A stretch of DNA of 64,000 nucleotides from Falsirhodobacter sp051195255. Its GTDB lineage: Bacteria > Pseudomonadota > Alphaproteobacteria > Rhodobacterales > Rhodobacteraceae. A program made the translations under genes and the position numbers. Positions 17,566 to 25,483 of the stretch are shown one piece after another. The stretch lies in NCBI RefSeq assembly GCF_051195255.1, contig NZ_JBNJLK010000009.1, forward strand, positions 75,803 through 139,802, read 5' to 3'. Below the pieces are notes generated by a model that worked only from the letters and a program-made list of their open reading frames with translations, was not told the DNA's origin and ran no database searches. The first letter of the stretch is position 1; every line of letters starts with the position of its first letter.

Positions 17566-18534
17566 TCAGTCGGCGGGGGTAATGTTGCCGGCCTTGATCA
17601 CCTCGCTCCAGCGGGCGATCTCTTCGGCGACGAAGGCGTCGGCTTCCTCGGGCGTGTTGGCCAGCACCTCGAAGCCCATCTTCGTCATCTGTTCGGTCAT
17701 CTGCGGCGTCTTCAGCGCAGTCGTGATGTCTTCGGCCAGCGCGGCCTTCACCTCGGCGGGAAGGCCTTTCGGCGCGGCGAAGGCCTGCCAGGAATAAACG
17801 GTCATCCCTTCGATCCCCAACTCCTTGAACGTGGGCACGTCGGGGAAATCGGGGGCGCGTTCCTCGGCGGCGATGGCCAGCATCTTCATCTTGCCGTCCC
17901 GCACGAAGCCCGCGATGGAGCCGAGGTTCTGGAACGACGCGTCCGCATGGCCACCCATCAGGTCCGTCTGTGCCGGCCCGCCGCCCTTGTAGGGAACGTG
18001 GATGCCCGAGGTGCCGGTCTGCTGCCAGAAGAGTTCCGCCGTCAGGTGATCCGACGATCCCACGCCCGAGGAGGCGAAGAGCATCGTGTCCGGCTCGGCC
18101 TTCAGCTCGGCGATCAGTTCCTCGACCGTGGTGGCTTCCAGATCGGGGCGGGTCACCAGCACGTTGGGGGTGCGGACGGCGATCGTCAGCATGTCCAGGT
18201 CTTCGCGCGGGTCGTATTGAAGGTCGGGTTGCAGCGCCGGGTTGATCCCGAAGGTGCCGATGGAGGCGGCCATGATGGTGTAGCCGTCGGGCTTGGCGCG
18301 GGCCAGCTGCGCGGCCCCCACGGCGCCGTTCGCGCCGGGCTTGTTTTCCACCACCAGCGGTTGGGCGAAGTCGGGCTGCATGATCTGGGTGGTCAGCCGG
18401 CCGATCGTGTCGCTGGCGCCACCGGGGGCGAAGGGCACGATGACGGTGACGGGCTTTGCCGGAAAGTCCTGCGCGACGGCGGGCGTGCACAGCATGGCGG
18501 CAAGGCCGAGGGCCCCGATGACGACGTTTCTCAT
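17566..18534 (-). CDS. tctC: Periplasmic solute-binding protein TctC
   Basis: Periplasmic receptor of 322 residues for the TctABC carrier. The signal peptide ends at AVAQ/DFPAKPVTV, and the VPFAPGGASDTIGRLT loop binds the carboxylate in this family. The start at 18534 has GGGGAGGATATC before it; the upstream ATGs lie in the operator. It is the first gene of tctCBA-lacI, and its promoter region holds the palindrome at 18569-18588. Confidence 0.9.
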   Translation of the reverse strand: MRNVVIGALGLAAMLCTPAVAQDFPAKPVTVIVPFAPGGASDTIGRLTTQIMQPDFAQPLVVENKPGANGAVGAAQLARAKPDGYTIMAASIGTFGINPALQPDLQYDPREDLDMLTIAVRTPNVLVTRPDLEATTVEELIAELKAEPDTMLFASSGVGSSDHLTAELFWQQTGTSGIHVPYKGGGPAQTDLMGGHADASFQNLGSIAGFVRDGKMKMLAIAAEERAPDFPDVPTFKELGIEGMTVYSWQAFAAPKGLPAEVKAALAEDITTALKTPQMTEQMTKMGFEVLANTPEEADAFVAEEIARWSEVIKAGNITPAD

Positions 18535-18568
18535 GATATCCTCCCCTGAAGGCAGCCTCCCCGCCGCC

Positions 18569-18588
18569 TGATGCATACGCATGCATCA
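18569..18588. promoter_or_regulatory. Palindromic LacI-type operator upstream of tctC
   Basis: The arms TGATGCAT and ATGCATCA flank a four-base centre ACGC, so 16 of 20 bases are symmetric around a central CG as in LacI-family operators. It sits 34 bases upstream of the tctC start, well placed for repression. The operon itself encodes a LacI-family protein (14447-15484), the obvious candidate to bind it. Confidence 0.7.
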
Positions 18589-18705
18589 CATATGGCAACG
18601 GAGACGGCGGCCTGTCAACGGAATTCGCCGGGGTTCGGAACGGGTGTGTTCGGGGAATGGGGCGCAGGACGGACGTCCCGCCGGATCGTCACGCTGCCGG
18701 GGTGA

Positions 18706-18736
18706 AGGAAAAGGGTCCGGCCCTGCGGCCGGACCC
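18706..18736 (-). terminator. Terminator of the sugar ABC operon
   Basis: Downstream of the binding-protein gene, GGGTCCGGCC (18713-18722) pairs perfectly with GGCCGGACCC (18727-18736) around a four-base loop. Read on the minus strand the hairpin is followed by TTTTCCTT. It ends the operon that starts at 24333. Confidence 0.75.
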
Positions 18737-18744
18737 GCCGTCGA

Positions 18745-19680
18745 TCAGAACGGGCTGTCTTCGAAGTAGTAGCTTTCGGCATTGTCGGGCGTGATCAGTT
18801 CCGACTGGATGATGAAGCGCCCCCGCACCGGCGCGTCCGCCGTGAAGTGCATCGCCGTCAGCTCGATCGCGGTGGAGATCATCGCGGGCGGATAGGTCAC
18901 GTCCACCGGCAGCATCTTGTCCTTGTCGCGGATGCGGGCGATGATTTCCTTCATGCCAGCGCCGCCCACAACCCACATCTCGTCCGACCGGCCGGCCTGT
19001 TCGATCGCCTGAAGCGCGCCCATCGCCATGTCGTCATCGGCGGCCCAGACGGCGTCGATCTCGGGGAAGCGGGACAGGTAGTCCTGCATCACGGTGAAGG
19101 AGGTGTCGCGGTTCCAGTTGCCGTGCTCCATCCCCAGCACCTCGATCCCCGAACCTTCGAGGGCGGCGTTGAACGCCTCCACCCGCTCGTTGTCGACGGT
19201 GGAGGCGATGCCGCGCAGGACGACGATCTTGGCGCCCTCGTCCAGCGTTTCCGCGAAGTATTCACCGGCCACGCGGCCAAAGCCCTCGTTGTCGCCCGCC
19301 ACGTACAGATCCTCGATCCCGTCCTGCGACAGGCCGCGATCCACCACCGTCACGAAGGTGCCGGCGTCCTTCACGCGCGCCACGGGGGCCGTCAGCGGTT
19401 CGGATTCGAAGGGCAGCACGACCAGCGCGTCGATGTTGCGGGTGGCCACCATGTCCTCGATGTCCGACACCTGCTTGGACGGGTCCGAGGCCGAGGCGAT
19501 CACGAAGTCGAGGTCGGGATACTGCTCCTCCAGGCGGGTCACCGTTTCCTGCGCGTGATAGTTCAGGCCACCCGCCCAGCCATGCGTGGCCGCGGGGATG
19601 GAGATGCCGATGGTTTCGGCGCCGGCGGGCAATGCCAGCGCCAGCAGGGCCGTGGTCGCAAGGATCGTGCGGACGGTCAT
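18745..19680 (-). CDS. Sugar ABC transporter periplasmic binding protein (RbsB type)
   Basis: Periplasmic binding protein of 311 residues. After a signal peptide ending at PAGA/ETIG it shows GISIPAATHGWAGGLNYHAQ and the two-lobed Peripla_BP_4 fold (VIASASDPSKQVSDIEDMVA, VVDRGL, WAADDDMAMGALQA). It delivers a sugar or polyol to the permease and ATPase encoded just upstream. It is the last of five overlapping or closely spaced genes. The exact sugar cannot be told; the ribose, inositol and galactofuranose types all share these features. Confidence 0.88.
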   Translation of the reverse strand: MTVRTILATTALLALALPAGAETIGISIPAATHGWAGGLNYHAQETVTRLEEQYPDLDFVIASASDPSKQVSDIEDMVATRNIDALVVLPFESEPLTAPVARVKDAGTFVTVVDRGLSQDGIEDLYVAGDNEGFGRVAGEYFAETLDEGAKIVVLRGIASTVDNERVEAFNAALEGSGIEVLGMEHGNWNRDTSFTVMQDYLSRFPEIDAVWAADDDMAMGALQAIEQAGRSDEMWVVGGAGMKEIIARIRDKDKMLPVDVTYPPAMISTAIELTAMHFTADAPVRGRFIIQSELITPDNAESYYFEDSPF

Positions 19681-19701
19681 GGTGTTCCTCCCTATGACGT
19701 T

Positions 19702-20700
19702 TCAGTGGGCCTTCAGGCCGCCCCGTTGCAGGACGACGGCCAGAATAATGATGACGCCCTGGATCGCCCCGTTCAGGTAGGGCGACACAAGGTCGGTCAG
19801 GTTCAGGATGTTTCCGATCAGGCCCAGGATCAAGACGCCGACCACGGTGCCCCAGACGCGGCCGAAGCCGCCCTTCAGCATGGTGCCGCCGATGATGACC
19901 GCGGCGATCGCCTCCAGCTCCCACAACACGCCGGTCGCGGCGGAGGCCGAGCCGAGGCGCGGGACGTACATAACCGTCGCGACGCCCACGAGGATGCCCA
20001 GGAGCAGGTAGGTGGCCATGCGCACCCGCATCACGTTCACGGCGGAATACTTCGCCACCTGCTCGTTGGAGCCGATGGCCGCGCAGTGGCGGCCGAAGCG
20101 GGTGTGGCGCATGACGATTTCCCCACCAATCGCCACCAGCGCGAAGACGAGGATGGGCCAGCTGATCCCCAGCACCGTGCCGTAATAGACGGGGCGGTAG
20201 ACGCCCGAAAGTTCGTAGTTCAGTGACAGGGTGCCGCCATCGGCCAGCCACGTGATGAGCGAGCGGTAGATGCCCATCGTGCCCAGCGTGACGATGAACG
20301 CCTCGATCCGGCCGCGGGTGATCAGAAGGCCGTTGATCGCGCCGCCGAACAGGCCGCTCAGCAGGCCGACAAGGATGCCGACAAGGATCACCCCCACGCC
20401 AAGGCCCATGGTGGGCAGCAGCGCGTTCATCGACAGGATCATCACCCCGGCCACGAAGGCCGCCATGGAGCCGACGGACAGGTCGAGCCCGCCGGCCGTG
20501 ATGACGAAGGTCATCCCCACGGCGATGATGCCGATGAAGGCCGACCGCGCCAGCACGTTCGTGAGGTTGGAATAGCTGAGGAAGTTGTCGTTCAGCGCCA
20601 TCCCGATCAGCAGAAGGACGACCAGCGCGGCCAGTGGCCCGATGGCGTGCAGGTTGACGCTGCGGCGCGGGGCCGCCTTGCGCGTGTCGACGGTGGTCAT
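19702..20700 (-). CDS. Sugar ABC transporter permease (RbsC type)
   Basis: Inner-membrane permease of 332 residues with about nine helices. The block ITAGGLDLSVGSMAAFVAGV and the EAA-like segment LEAIAAVIIGGTMLKGG are signatures of the RbsC/AraH family. It starts in an ATGA overlap with the ATPase stop, so it is translated with it. It forms the translocation pore with the double ATPase and receives substrate from the binding protein at 18745-19680. Confidence 0.92.
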   Translation of the reverse strand: MTTVDTRKAAPRRSVNLHAIGPLAALVVLLLIGMALNDNFLSYSNLTNVLARSAFIGIIAVGMTFVITAGGLDLSVGSMAAFVAGVMILSMNALLPTMGLGVGVILVGILVGLLSGLFGGAINGLLITRGRIEAFIVTLGTMGIYRSLITWLADGGTLSLNYELSGVYRPVYYGTVLGISWPILVFALVAIGGEIVMRHTRFGRHCAAIGSNEQVAKYSAVNVMRVRMATYLLLGILVGVATVMYVPRLGSASAATGVLWELEAIAAVIIGGTMLKGGFGRVWGTVVGVLILGLIGNILNLTDLVSPYLNGAIQGVIIILAVVLQRGGLKAH

Positions 20701-22199
20701 GCGGCCTCTCCCTCAAGGCCCATCGCCATGCGGACGATGGACTGTTCGTTCACATCCGCGCCCGTCACCTGCCCCGCGACCCGGCCCGCCTGCATGACGA
20801 TCACGCGGTCGCACAGCCCGATCACCTCGGGCAGTTCGGAGGAGATGACGATCACGCTCAGCCCCTTTTCGGCCAGGCGATGGATGAAACGGTAGATCTG
20901 TTGCTTGGTGCCGATGTCGATGCCGCGTGTGGGTTCGTCGATGATGACGATGCGCGGACCGGTCAGCATGGTTTTCGCCAGCAGAAGCTTCTGCTGGTTG
21001 CCGCCCGACAGGTTGCCGGCCAGCACGTCGCGGTGCGGGATGCGGATGTCCCAGTCGGCGATGGCGCGGTCCAGCGCCGCATCCTCGGCGCGGCGGTCGA
21101 TCAGCCCGCGCGAGAACTTCTCCAGCGAGAGGAGCGTCAGGTTTTCGCGCAGCGACTTGTTCAGAAGAAGGCCGCATTCCTTGCGGTCCTCCGTCAGGTA
21201 GACAAGACCCTGATCCAGCGCGCCGCGCATGTCTTCGGCCGCCAGCGTCGTGCCGTTCACGGTCACGGTGCCGTCGCGGGGGCGCAGGCCGGCGATGGCC
21301 TCCATCAACTCCGTCCGGCCCGATCCGACAAGGCCGGCGAAGCCGAGGATCTCGCCCTGACGCAGCTCGAAGCTCGCCTCCGTCACGAAGCGGGGGACGC
21401 GGATGTTCGTGGCCGACAGGATGACGCCGGATCCGCCCGTGCGTTTGGCGGGATACAGGTCCGACAGGTCGCGGCCCACCATGGCGCTGGCCATGTGATC
21501 CTCGGTCATGCCGTTCGCGGGGCCCGATTGCACCCGGGTGCCGTCGCGCAGGATCGTCACGCGGTCGGCCAGACGCCGCACCTCCGGCAGATTGTGCGAG
21601 GTGTAGAGGATCGCGACCCCTTCCCCCTTCAGCCGTTCGACCTGTTCGAACAGAACCCCGGTTTCCCGGTCGGTCAGCACGGCGGTGGGTTCGTCCATGA
21701 TCAGCACGCGGGCGCGACGGGACAGGGCCTTCGCGATCTCCACCATCTGGCGGTCGGGGACCGAGATGTCGGAAATCCGCGCGTCGGGCGAGGCGTGGCA
21801 GTGCAGCCGGTCCAGAAGCGCCTGCGTCTGCGCGCGCATCCCCTTGTGATCAAGGAACAGGCCGCGCCGCATCTCGCGCCCAAGGAACACGTTCTGCGTG
21901 ACGGTCAGGTGGGCGGCCAGATTGAACTCCTGATGGATCATCACGACGCCGGCGGCCTCGGCCTCCACCGCGCTGGACAGGGTGACGGGCTGGCCGTCGA
22001 TGCGCACGGTGCCGGAGGTGGGGGACAGGAAGCCCGCCATGATCTTCATGGTGGTGGACTTGCCCGCGCCGTTTTCGCCGATCAGGGCGTGCACCTCGCC
22101 GGCGTGAAGGTCGATATCCAGACCGTGCAGCACCTCGATCGGGCCGAAGCTGCGGGTGACGGCGGCAAGCGCCAGGACAGGCGTCACGGTGCCACCCAT
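20697..22199 (-). CDS. Sugar ABC transporter double ATP-binding protein (RbsA type)
   Basis: Cytoplasmic ATPase of 500 residues with two nucleotide-binding domains. Domain 1 has Walker A GENGAGKSTTMK, signature region ISDISVPDRQMVEIAKAL and Walker B VLIMDEPTA. Domain 2 has a degenerate Walker A (GLVGSGRTELME), signature LSGGNQQK and Walker B IVIIDEPTRGID. This asymmetry is normal for RbsA, MglA and XylG. A GTG at 22187, in GTGA overlap with the previous stop, is an alternative start to the ATG at 22199. It powers import through the permease encoded next. Confidence 0.92.
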   Translation of the reverse strand: MGGTVTPVLALAAVTRSFGPIEVLHGLDIDLHAGEVHALIGENGAGKSTTMKIMAGFLSPTSGTVRIDGQPVTLSSAVEAEAAGVVMIHQEFNLAAHLTVTQNVFLGREMRRGLFLDHKGMRAQTQALLDRLHCHASPDARISDISVPDRQMVEIAKALSRRARVLIMDEPTAVLTDRETGVLFEQVERLKGEGVAILYTSHNLPEVRRLADRVTILRDGTRVQSGPANGMTEDHMASAMVGRDLSDLYPAKRTGGSGVILSATNIRVPRFVTEASFELRQGEILGFAGLVGSGRTELMEAIAGLRPRDGTVTVNGTTLAAEDMRGALDQGLVYLTEDRKECGLLLNKSLRENLTLLSLEKFSRGLIDRRAEDAALDRAIADWDIRIPHRDVLAGNLSGGNQQKLLLAKTMLTGPRIVIIDEPTRGIDIGTKQQIYRFIHRLAEKGLSVIVISSELPEVIGLCDRVIVMQAGRVAGQVTGADVNEQSIVRMAMGLEGEAA

Positions 22200-23281
22200 G
22201 CGCCGTTCTGCTGCGACGACCGAAGGCAGGCGTCGATGAAGGCCATGCCGCCCAGACCGTCGGCGATGCCGGGACAGGTGGACGCCTCGCCCCGGATGGC
22301 GCGGGCGGCTTCGGCATAGATGTTGGCGAAGGCTTCGATATACCCCTCCGGATGGCCGGCAGGCACGCGTGAGACGTGGCGCGCGGCGTCCATCGCCCCC
22401 GCGCCGTTCTGCATCAGGATCTGGCGCGGCTGGCCGAAGCGGGTGAAGACCAGTTGGCCCGGCGCGTCCTGCGTCCAGTCCAGCCCGCCCTTGTCGCCGA
22501 AGACGCGCAAACGGATCGTGTTGTCATTCCCCGGCGCCACCTGGCTGGCCCAAAGGGAACCGCGCGCCCCGCCCGCAAAGCGCAGCATCGCCTGCACGTT
22601 GTCATCCACCCGCCGCCCCGGCACGAAGGAGGAGAGTTCCGCCGACAGCGCTTCCACCTCCAGCCCCGTGACGAAGGTCGCAAGATGCCAGGCGTGGGTG
22701 CCGATGTCGCCCACGGCCCCTGCCCCGGACCGCGCCGGATCCGTGCGCCAGTCGGCCTGCTTCGAGGACGCGTCCGTGGTCAGCCAGTCCTGCGCGTATT
22801 CCACCTGCACCACGCGGATCGTGCCGATCGCGCCTTCGGCCACCATGGCCCGCGCCTGCCGGATCATCGCATAGCCGGAATAGGTGTGGGTCAGAAAGAA
22901 CCGGGCGGAGGATGCGGCGCAGGCGGCGGCCAGATCGCGAGCCTCCTCTTGCGTGGCGGTCAGGGGCTTGTCGCAGATGACGTGGATGCCCTGTTCCAGA
23001 AAGGCGCGCGCGGGGGCAGCGTGCATGTGGTTCGGGGTGACGATGGCCACGACCTCGATCCCGTCGGGGCGGGCGGCTTCGGCCCGCGCCATTTCGGTGA
23101 AGTCGGCGTAGATGCGGGGCAGGCCCAGATCCTCGCCGGACTGGCGGGAGCGGCCGGGATCGGACGACAGCGCCCCCGCCACCAATTCGAACTGCCCATC
23201 CAGCCGCGCCGCCATGCGGTGCACATTGCCGATGAAGGCCCCGCTGCCGCCGCCGACCATTCCCAGACGCAGCGCCCTCAT
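22184..23281 (-). CDS. Gfo/Idh/MocA-family NAD(P)-dependent oxidoreductase
   Basis: Soluble dehydrogenase of 365 residues. The N-terminal Rossmann fold begins LRLGMVGGGSGAFIGNVHR; the catalytic-loop motif is CDKPLT (a form of the family EKP), and GDIGTHAWHLATFVTG carries the conserved Asp and His of the active site. Such enzymes oxidise or reduce sugars, inositols or glycosides, often at C-3. It starts in an ATGA overlap with the isomerase stop and overlaps the ATPase start by 16 bases. Together with the isomerase it probably processes the imported sugar. Confidence 0.88.
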   Translation of the reverse strand: MRALRLGMVGGGSGAFIGNVHRMAARLDGQFELVAGALSSDPGRSRQSGEDLGLPRIYADFTEMARAEAARPDGIEVVAIVTPNHMHAAPARAFLEQGIHVICDKPLTATQEEARDLAAACAASSARFFLTHTYSGYAMIRQARAMVAEGAIGTIRVVQVEYAQDWLTTDASSKQADWRTDPARSGAGAVGDIGTHAWHLATFVTGLEVEALSAELSSFVPGRRVDDNVQAMLRFAGGARGSLWASQVAPGNDNTIRLRVFGDKGGLDWTQDAPGQLVFTRFGQPRQILMQNGAGAMDAARHVSRVPAGHPEGYIEAFANIYAEAARAIRGEASTCPGIADGLGGMAFIDACLRSSQQNGAWVAP

Positions 23282-24333
23282 CGGTCCAGCCCCAGCATGC
23301 GGCGGTTGGCCTGCGCGTCGGTGCCGGCGGCCGCGAAGTCGTCGAAGGCGTGGGGGGTGACGCGGATGATGTGGTCCTTCACGAACTGCGCCCCTTCCCG
23401 CGCCCCATCCTCGGGGTGCTTCAGCGCGCATTCCCATTCCACGACCGCCCAGCCGTCAAAGCCCTGCGCCGTCAGCTTCGAAAAGATGGCCCCGAAGTCC
23501 ACCTGCCCGTCGCCGGGGCTGCGGAACCGCCCCGCCCGATCCACCCAAGGCTGGAACCCGCCATACACGCCTTGGCGGCCCGTGGGGTTGAATTCGGCGT
23601 CCTTGACGTGGAACATGCCGATACGATCCCCGTAAATATCGAGATTTGCGAGATAATCCAGCCCCTGAAGCACGTAATGCGATGGATCGTAGAGCATCCT
23701 GGCCCGTGGGTGCTGGTTCACGCGATCAAGGAACATCTCGAAGCTGACGCCGTCGTGCAGGTCCTCGCCGGGATGGATCTCGAAGCAGACATCGACGTCG
23801 CAATCTTCGGCATGGTCCAGTATCGGGCGCCAGCGGCGGGCCAGTTCGTCGAAGGCCGTCTCGATCAACCCCGGCGGGCGTTGCGGCCAAGGGTAGATGT
23901 AGGGCCAGGCGAGGGAGCCCGAGAAGGTCGCCATCGACGTCAGGCCGAGGTTGCGCGACGCGGACAGGGTCTTCTTTACCTGATCCACGGCCCATTCCGT
24001 GCGAGCGGCGGGATTGCCCCGCACCTGCGGTGCGGCGAAGGCGTCGAACGCCTCGTCATATGCCGGATGGACGGCGACCAGCTGGCCCTGGATGTGGCTG
24101 GACAGTTCGGTGATGACGATCCCCGGCCCCGCCTGCGCCATCAGGTCGTCGCAATAGGTGGTCGAACTTGCGGCAAGATCCAGATCCAGCAGACGCGCAT
24201 CGCCCGTGGGCACCTGCACGCCCAGATAACCGCATTCGGCCGCCCAGCCGGTGATGGCGGGCCAGCTGTCGAACGGAGGTTCCCCGCCCACGAACTGGGC
24301 CAGGAACAGGCCGGGGCCCTTCATGGTCTTCAT
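23278..24333 (-). CDS. Sugar phosphate isomerase/epimerase (AP endonuclease 2 TIM barrel)
   Basis: TIM-barrel enzyme of 351 residues in the xylose-isomerase-like superfamily. Metal-binding residues are visible in VCFEIHPGEDLHD, MLYDPSHYVLQG, IGMFHVKDAEF and WAVVEWECAL. The start at 24333 follows GGGAGGATCA. It is the first gene of the ABC operon, divergent from the LacI regulator. Pairs of this family with Gfo/Idh/MocA dehydrogenases usually interconvert or epimerise keto-sugars after uptake; the actual substrate is unknown. Confidence 0.85.
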   Translation of the reverse strand: MKTMKGPGLFLAQFVGGEPPFDSWPAITGWAAECGYLGVQVPTGDARLLDLDLAASSTTYCDDLMAQAGPGIVITELSSHIQGQLVAVHPAYDEAFDAFAAPQVRGNPAARTEWAVDQVKKTLSASRNLGLTSMATFSGSLAWPYIYPWPQRPPGLIETAFDELARRWRPILDHAEDCDVDVCFEIHPGEDLHDGVSFEMFLDRVNQHPRARMLYDPSHYVLQGLDYLANLDIYGDRIGMFHVKDAEFNPTGRQGVYGGFQPWVDRAGRFRSPGDGQVDFGAIFSKLTAQGFDGWAVVEWECALKHPEDGAREGAQFVKDHIIRVTPHAFDDFAAAGTDAQANRRMLGLDR

Positions 24334-24363
24334 TGATCCTCCCAACCCCCGATTCCACGTTTA

Positions 24364-24377
24364 TGTAATCGGTTGCA
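24364..24377. promoter_or_regulatory. Canonical LacI-family operator between the divergent genes
   Basis: TGTAATCGGTTGCA fits the LacI/GalR palindrome TGNAANCGNTTNCA exactly, centred on CG. It lies 31 bases upstream of the isomerase start and 80 bases upstream of the LacI start, so it can control both directions. Confidence 0.75.
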
Positions 24378-24456
24378 TCAACCGTGGCACAGCGTCATTC
24401 ACTTTACAAGAAGATCGTGTTCGGCCAAGCCCGGCGGACCAGCAAAGGATCCTTGG

Positions 24457-25461
24457 ATGAAGAATGGCAACGCACCGCGCGTCAGGGACATCGCCCGGAT
24501 GGCCAACGTCTCGACCGCGACCGTCAGCCGTGCCCTGTCCCGCCCCGACCTCGTGTCCCCCTCCACGCGGGAAGCGGTGCTGAAGGCCGTGGCGGATGCG
24601 GGCTACACGGTGAACGTGGCCGCGCGCAACTTGCGGCGCCAGCGGACGGGCAGCGTTCTGGCCTTGGTGCCGAACCTGGCGAACCCGTTCTTCTCCAACA
24701 TCATCGCGGGCATCAACTCCGTCCTGCGGACGCGTGGCCTGACGCTGCTGGTCGCGGACACGCAGGGCGGCCCCGATGTGCACGCGCAGCTGGGCGCCCT
24801 CGCCCACAGTTCGCGCGCCGACGGGTTGATCGTTCTGGACGGAAGCCTGCCCATGTCGATCCTGACCCAACCCGCCTGCCCGCCCGTGGTCCAGGCTTGC
24901 GAATGGATCGACGGCCTGGCCGCCCCCCGGGTGATGGCCGACAATCGCGGGGGCGCGGCCTTGGCCGTCCGGCATCTGATCGAACTGGGTCATCGGCGCA
25001 TTGCGGAAGTGACCGGCCCGGCCGGCAACACCCTGACGGTGGAACGGTCCAAAGGCGTCCGCGACGCACTGGCCGAGGCGGGCGTGACGCAGCGGAACGA
25101 CTGGCTTCTGGAAGGCACCTTCTCGCTCGGCTCCGGCCAGCAGGCGGCGCGGACGCTTCTGGCGATGAAGGACCGGCCCGACGCCGTCCTTTGCCACAAT
25201 GACGAGATGGCCTGCGGGCTGATGGGAGAGCTTCAGCGCACAGGCATCCGCGTGCCCGAAGACATCTCGGTCATCGGCTTTGACAACATCGACATGGCCG
25301 CGCATGTCACGCCCGGACTGACGACGGTCCAGCAGCATCGGGTCGACATCGGTGCCAAGGCGGCGGATGTGCTTCTTGAGCTCATGGAGAACGGAAGTCC
25401 GGTGGACACGACCCAAATGCCCGTGCACCTTGTGATCCGACGCAGTACGGCCGCCCGATGA
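24457..25461 (+). CDS. LacI-family regulator of the sugar ABC operon
   Basis: Repressor of 334 residues. The helix-turn-helix VRDIARMANVSTATVSRALS is followed by the hinge sequence VNVAARNLRRQRTGSVLALVPNL and a ligand-binding domain ending near ISVIGFDNIDMAAHVTPGLTTV. The ATG at 24457 has AAAGGA eight bases upstream and begins right before the DNA-binding domain. It diverges from the five-gene transport/catabolic operon and probably represses it through the operator at 24364-24377, being released by the imported sugar. Its 3' end is only seven bases from a parS site. Confidence 0.88.
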   Translation: MKNGNAPRVRDIARMANVSTATVSRALSRPDLVSPSTREAVLKAVADAGYTVNVAARNLRRQRTGSVLALVPNLANPFFSNIIAGINSVLRTRGLTLLVADTQGGPDVHAQLGALAHSSRADGLIVLDGSLPMSILTQPACPPVVQACEWIDGLAAPRVMADNRGGAALAVRHLIELGHRRIAEVTGPAGNTLTVERSKGVRDALAEAGVTQRNDWLLEGTFSLGSGQQAARTLLAMKDRPDAVLCHNDEMACGLMGELQRTGIRVPEDISVIGFDNIDMAAHVTPGLTTVQQHRVDIGAKAADVLLELMENGSPVDTTQMPVHLVIRRSTAAR

Positions 25462-25467
25462 GGAAGA

Positions 25468-25483
25468 GTTGACAGCTGTCAAC
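25468..25483. promoter_or_regulatory. parS centromere site 1 (overlaps the repC stop)
   Basis: The perfect 16-base palindrome GTTGACAGCTGTCAAC matches the repABC parS consensus GTTNNCNGCNGNNAAC, the binding site of RepB. The repC stop codon (25479-25481) lies inside it. An identical copy is at 26643-26658 on the other side of repC. Confidence 0.88.
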
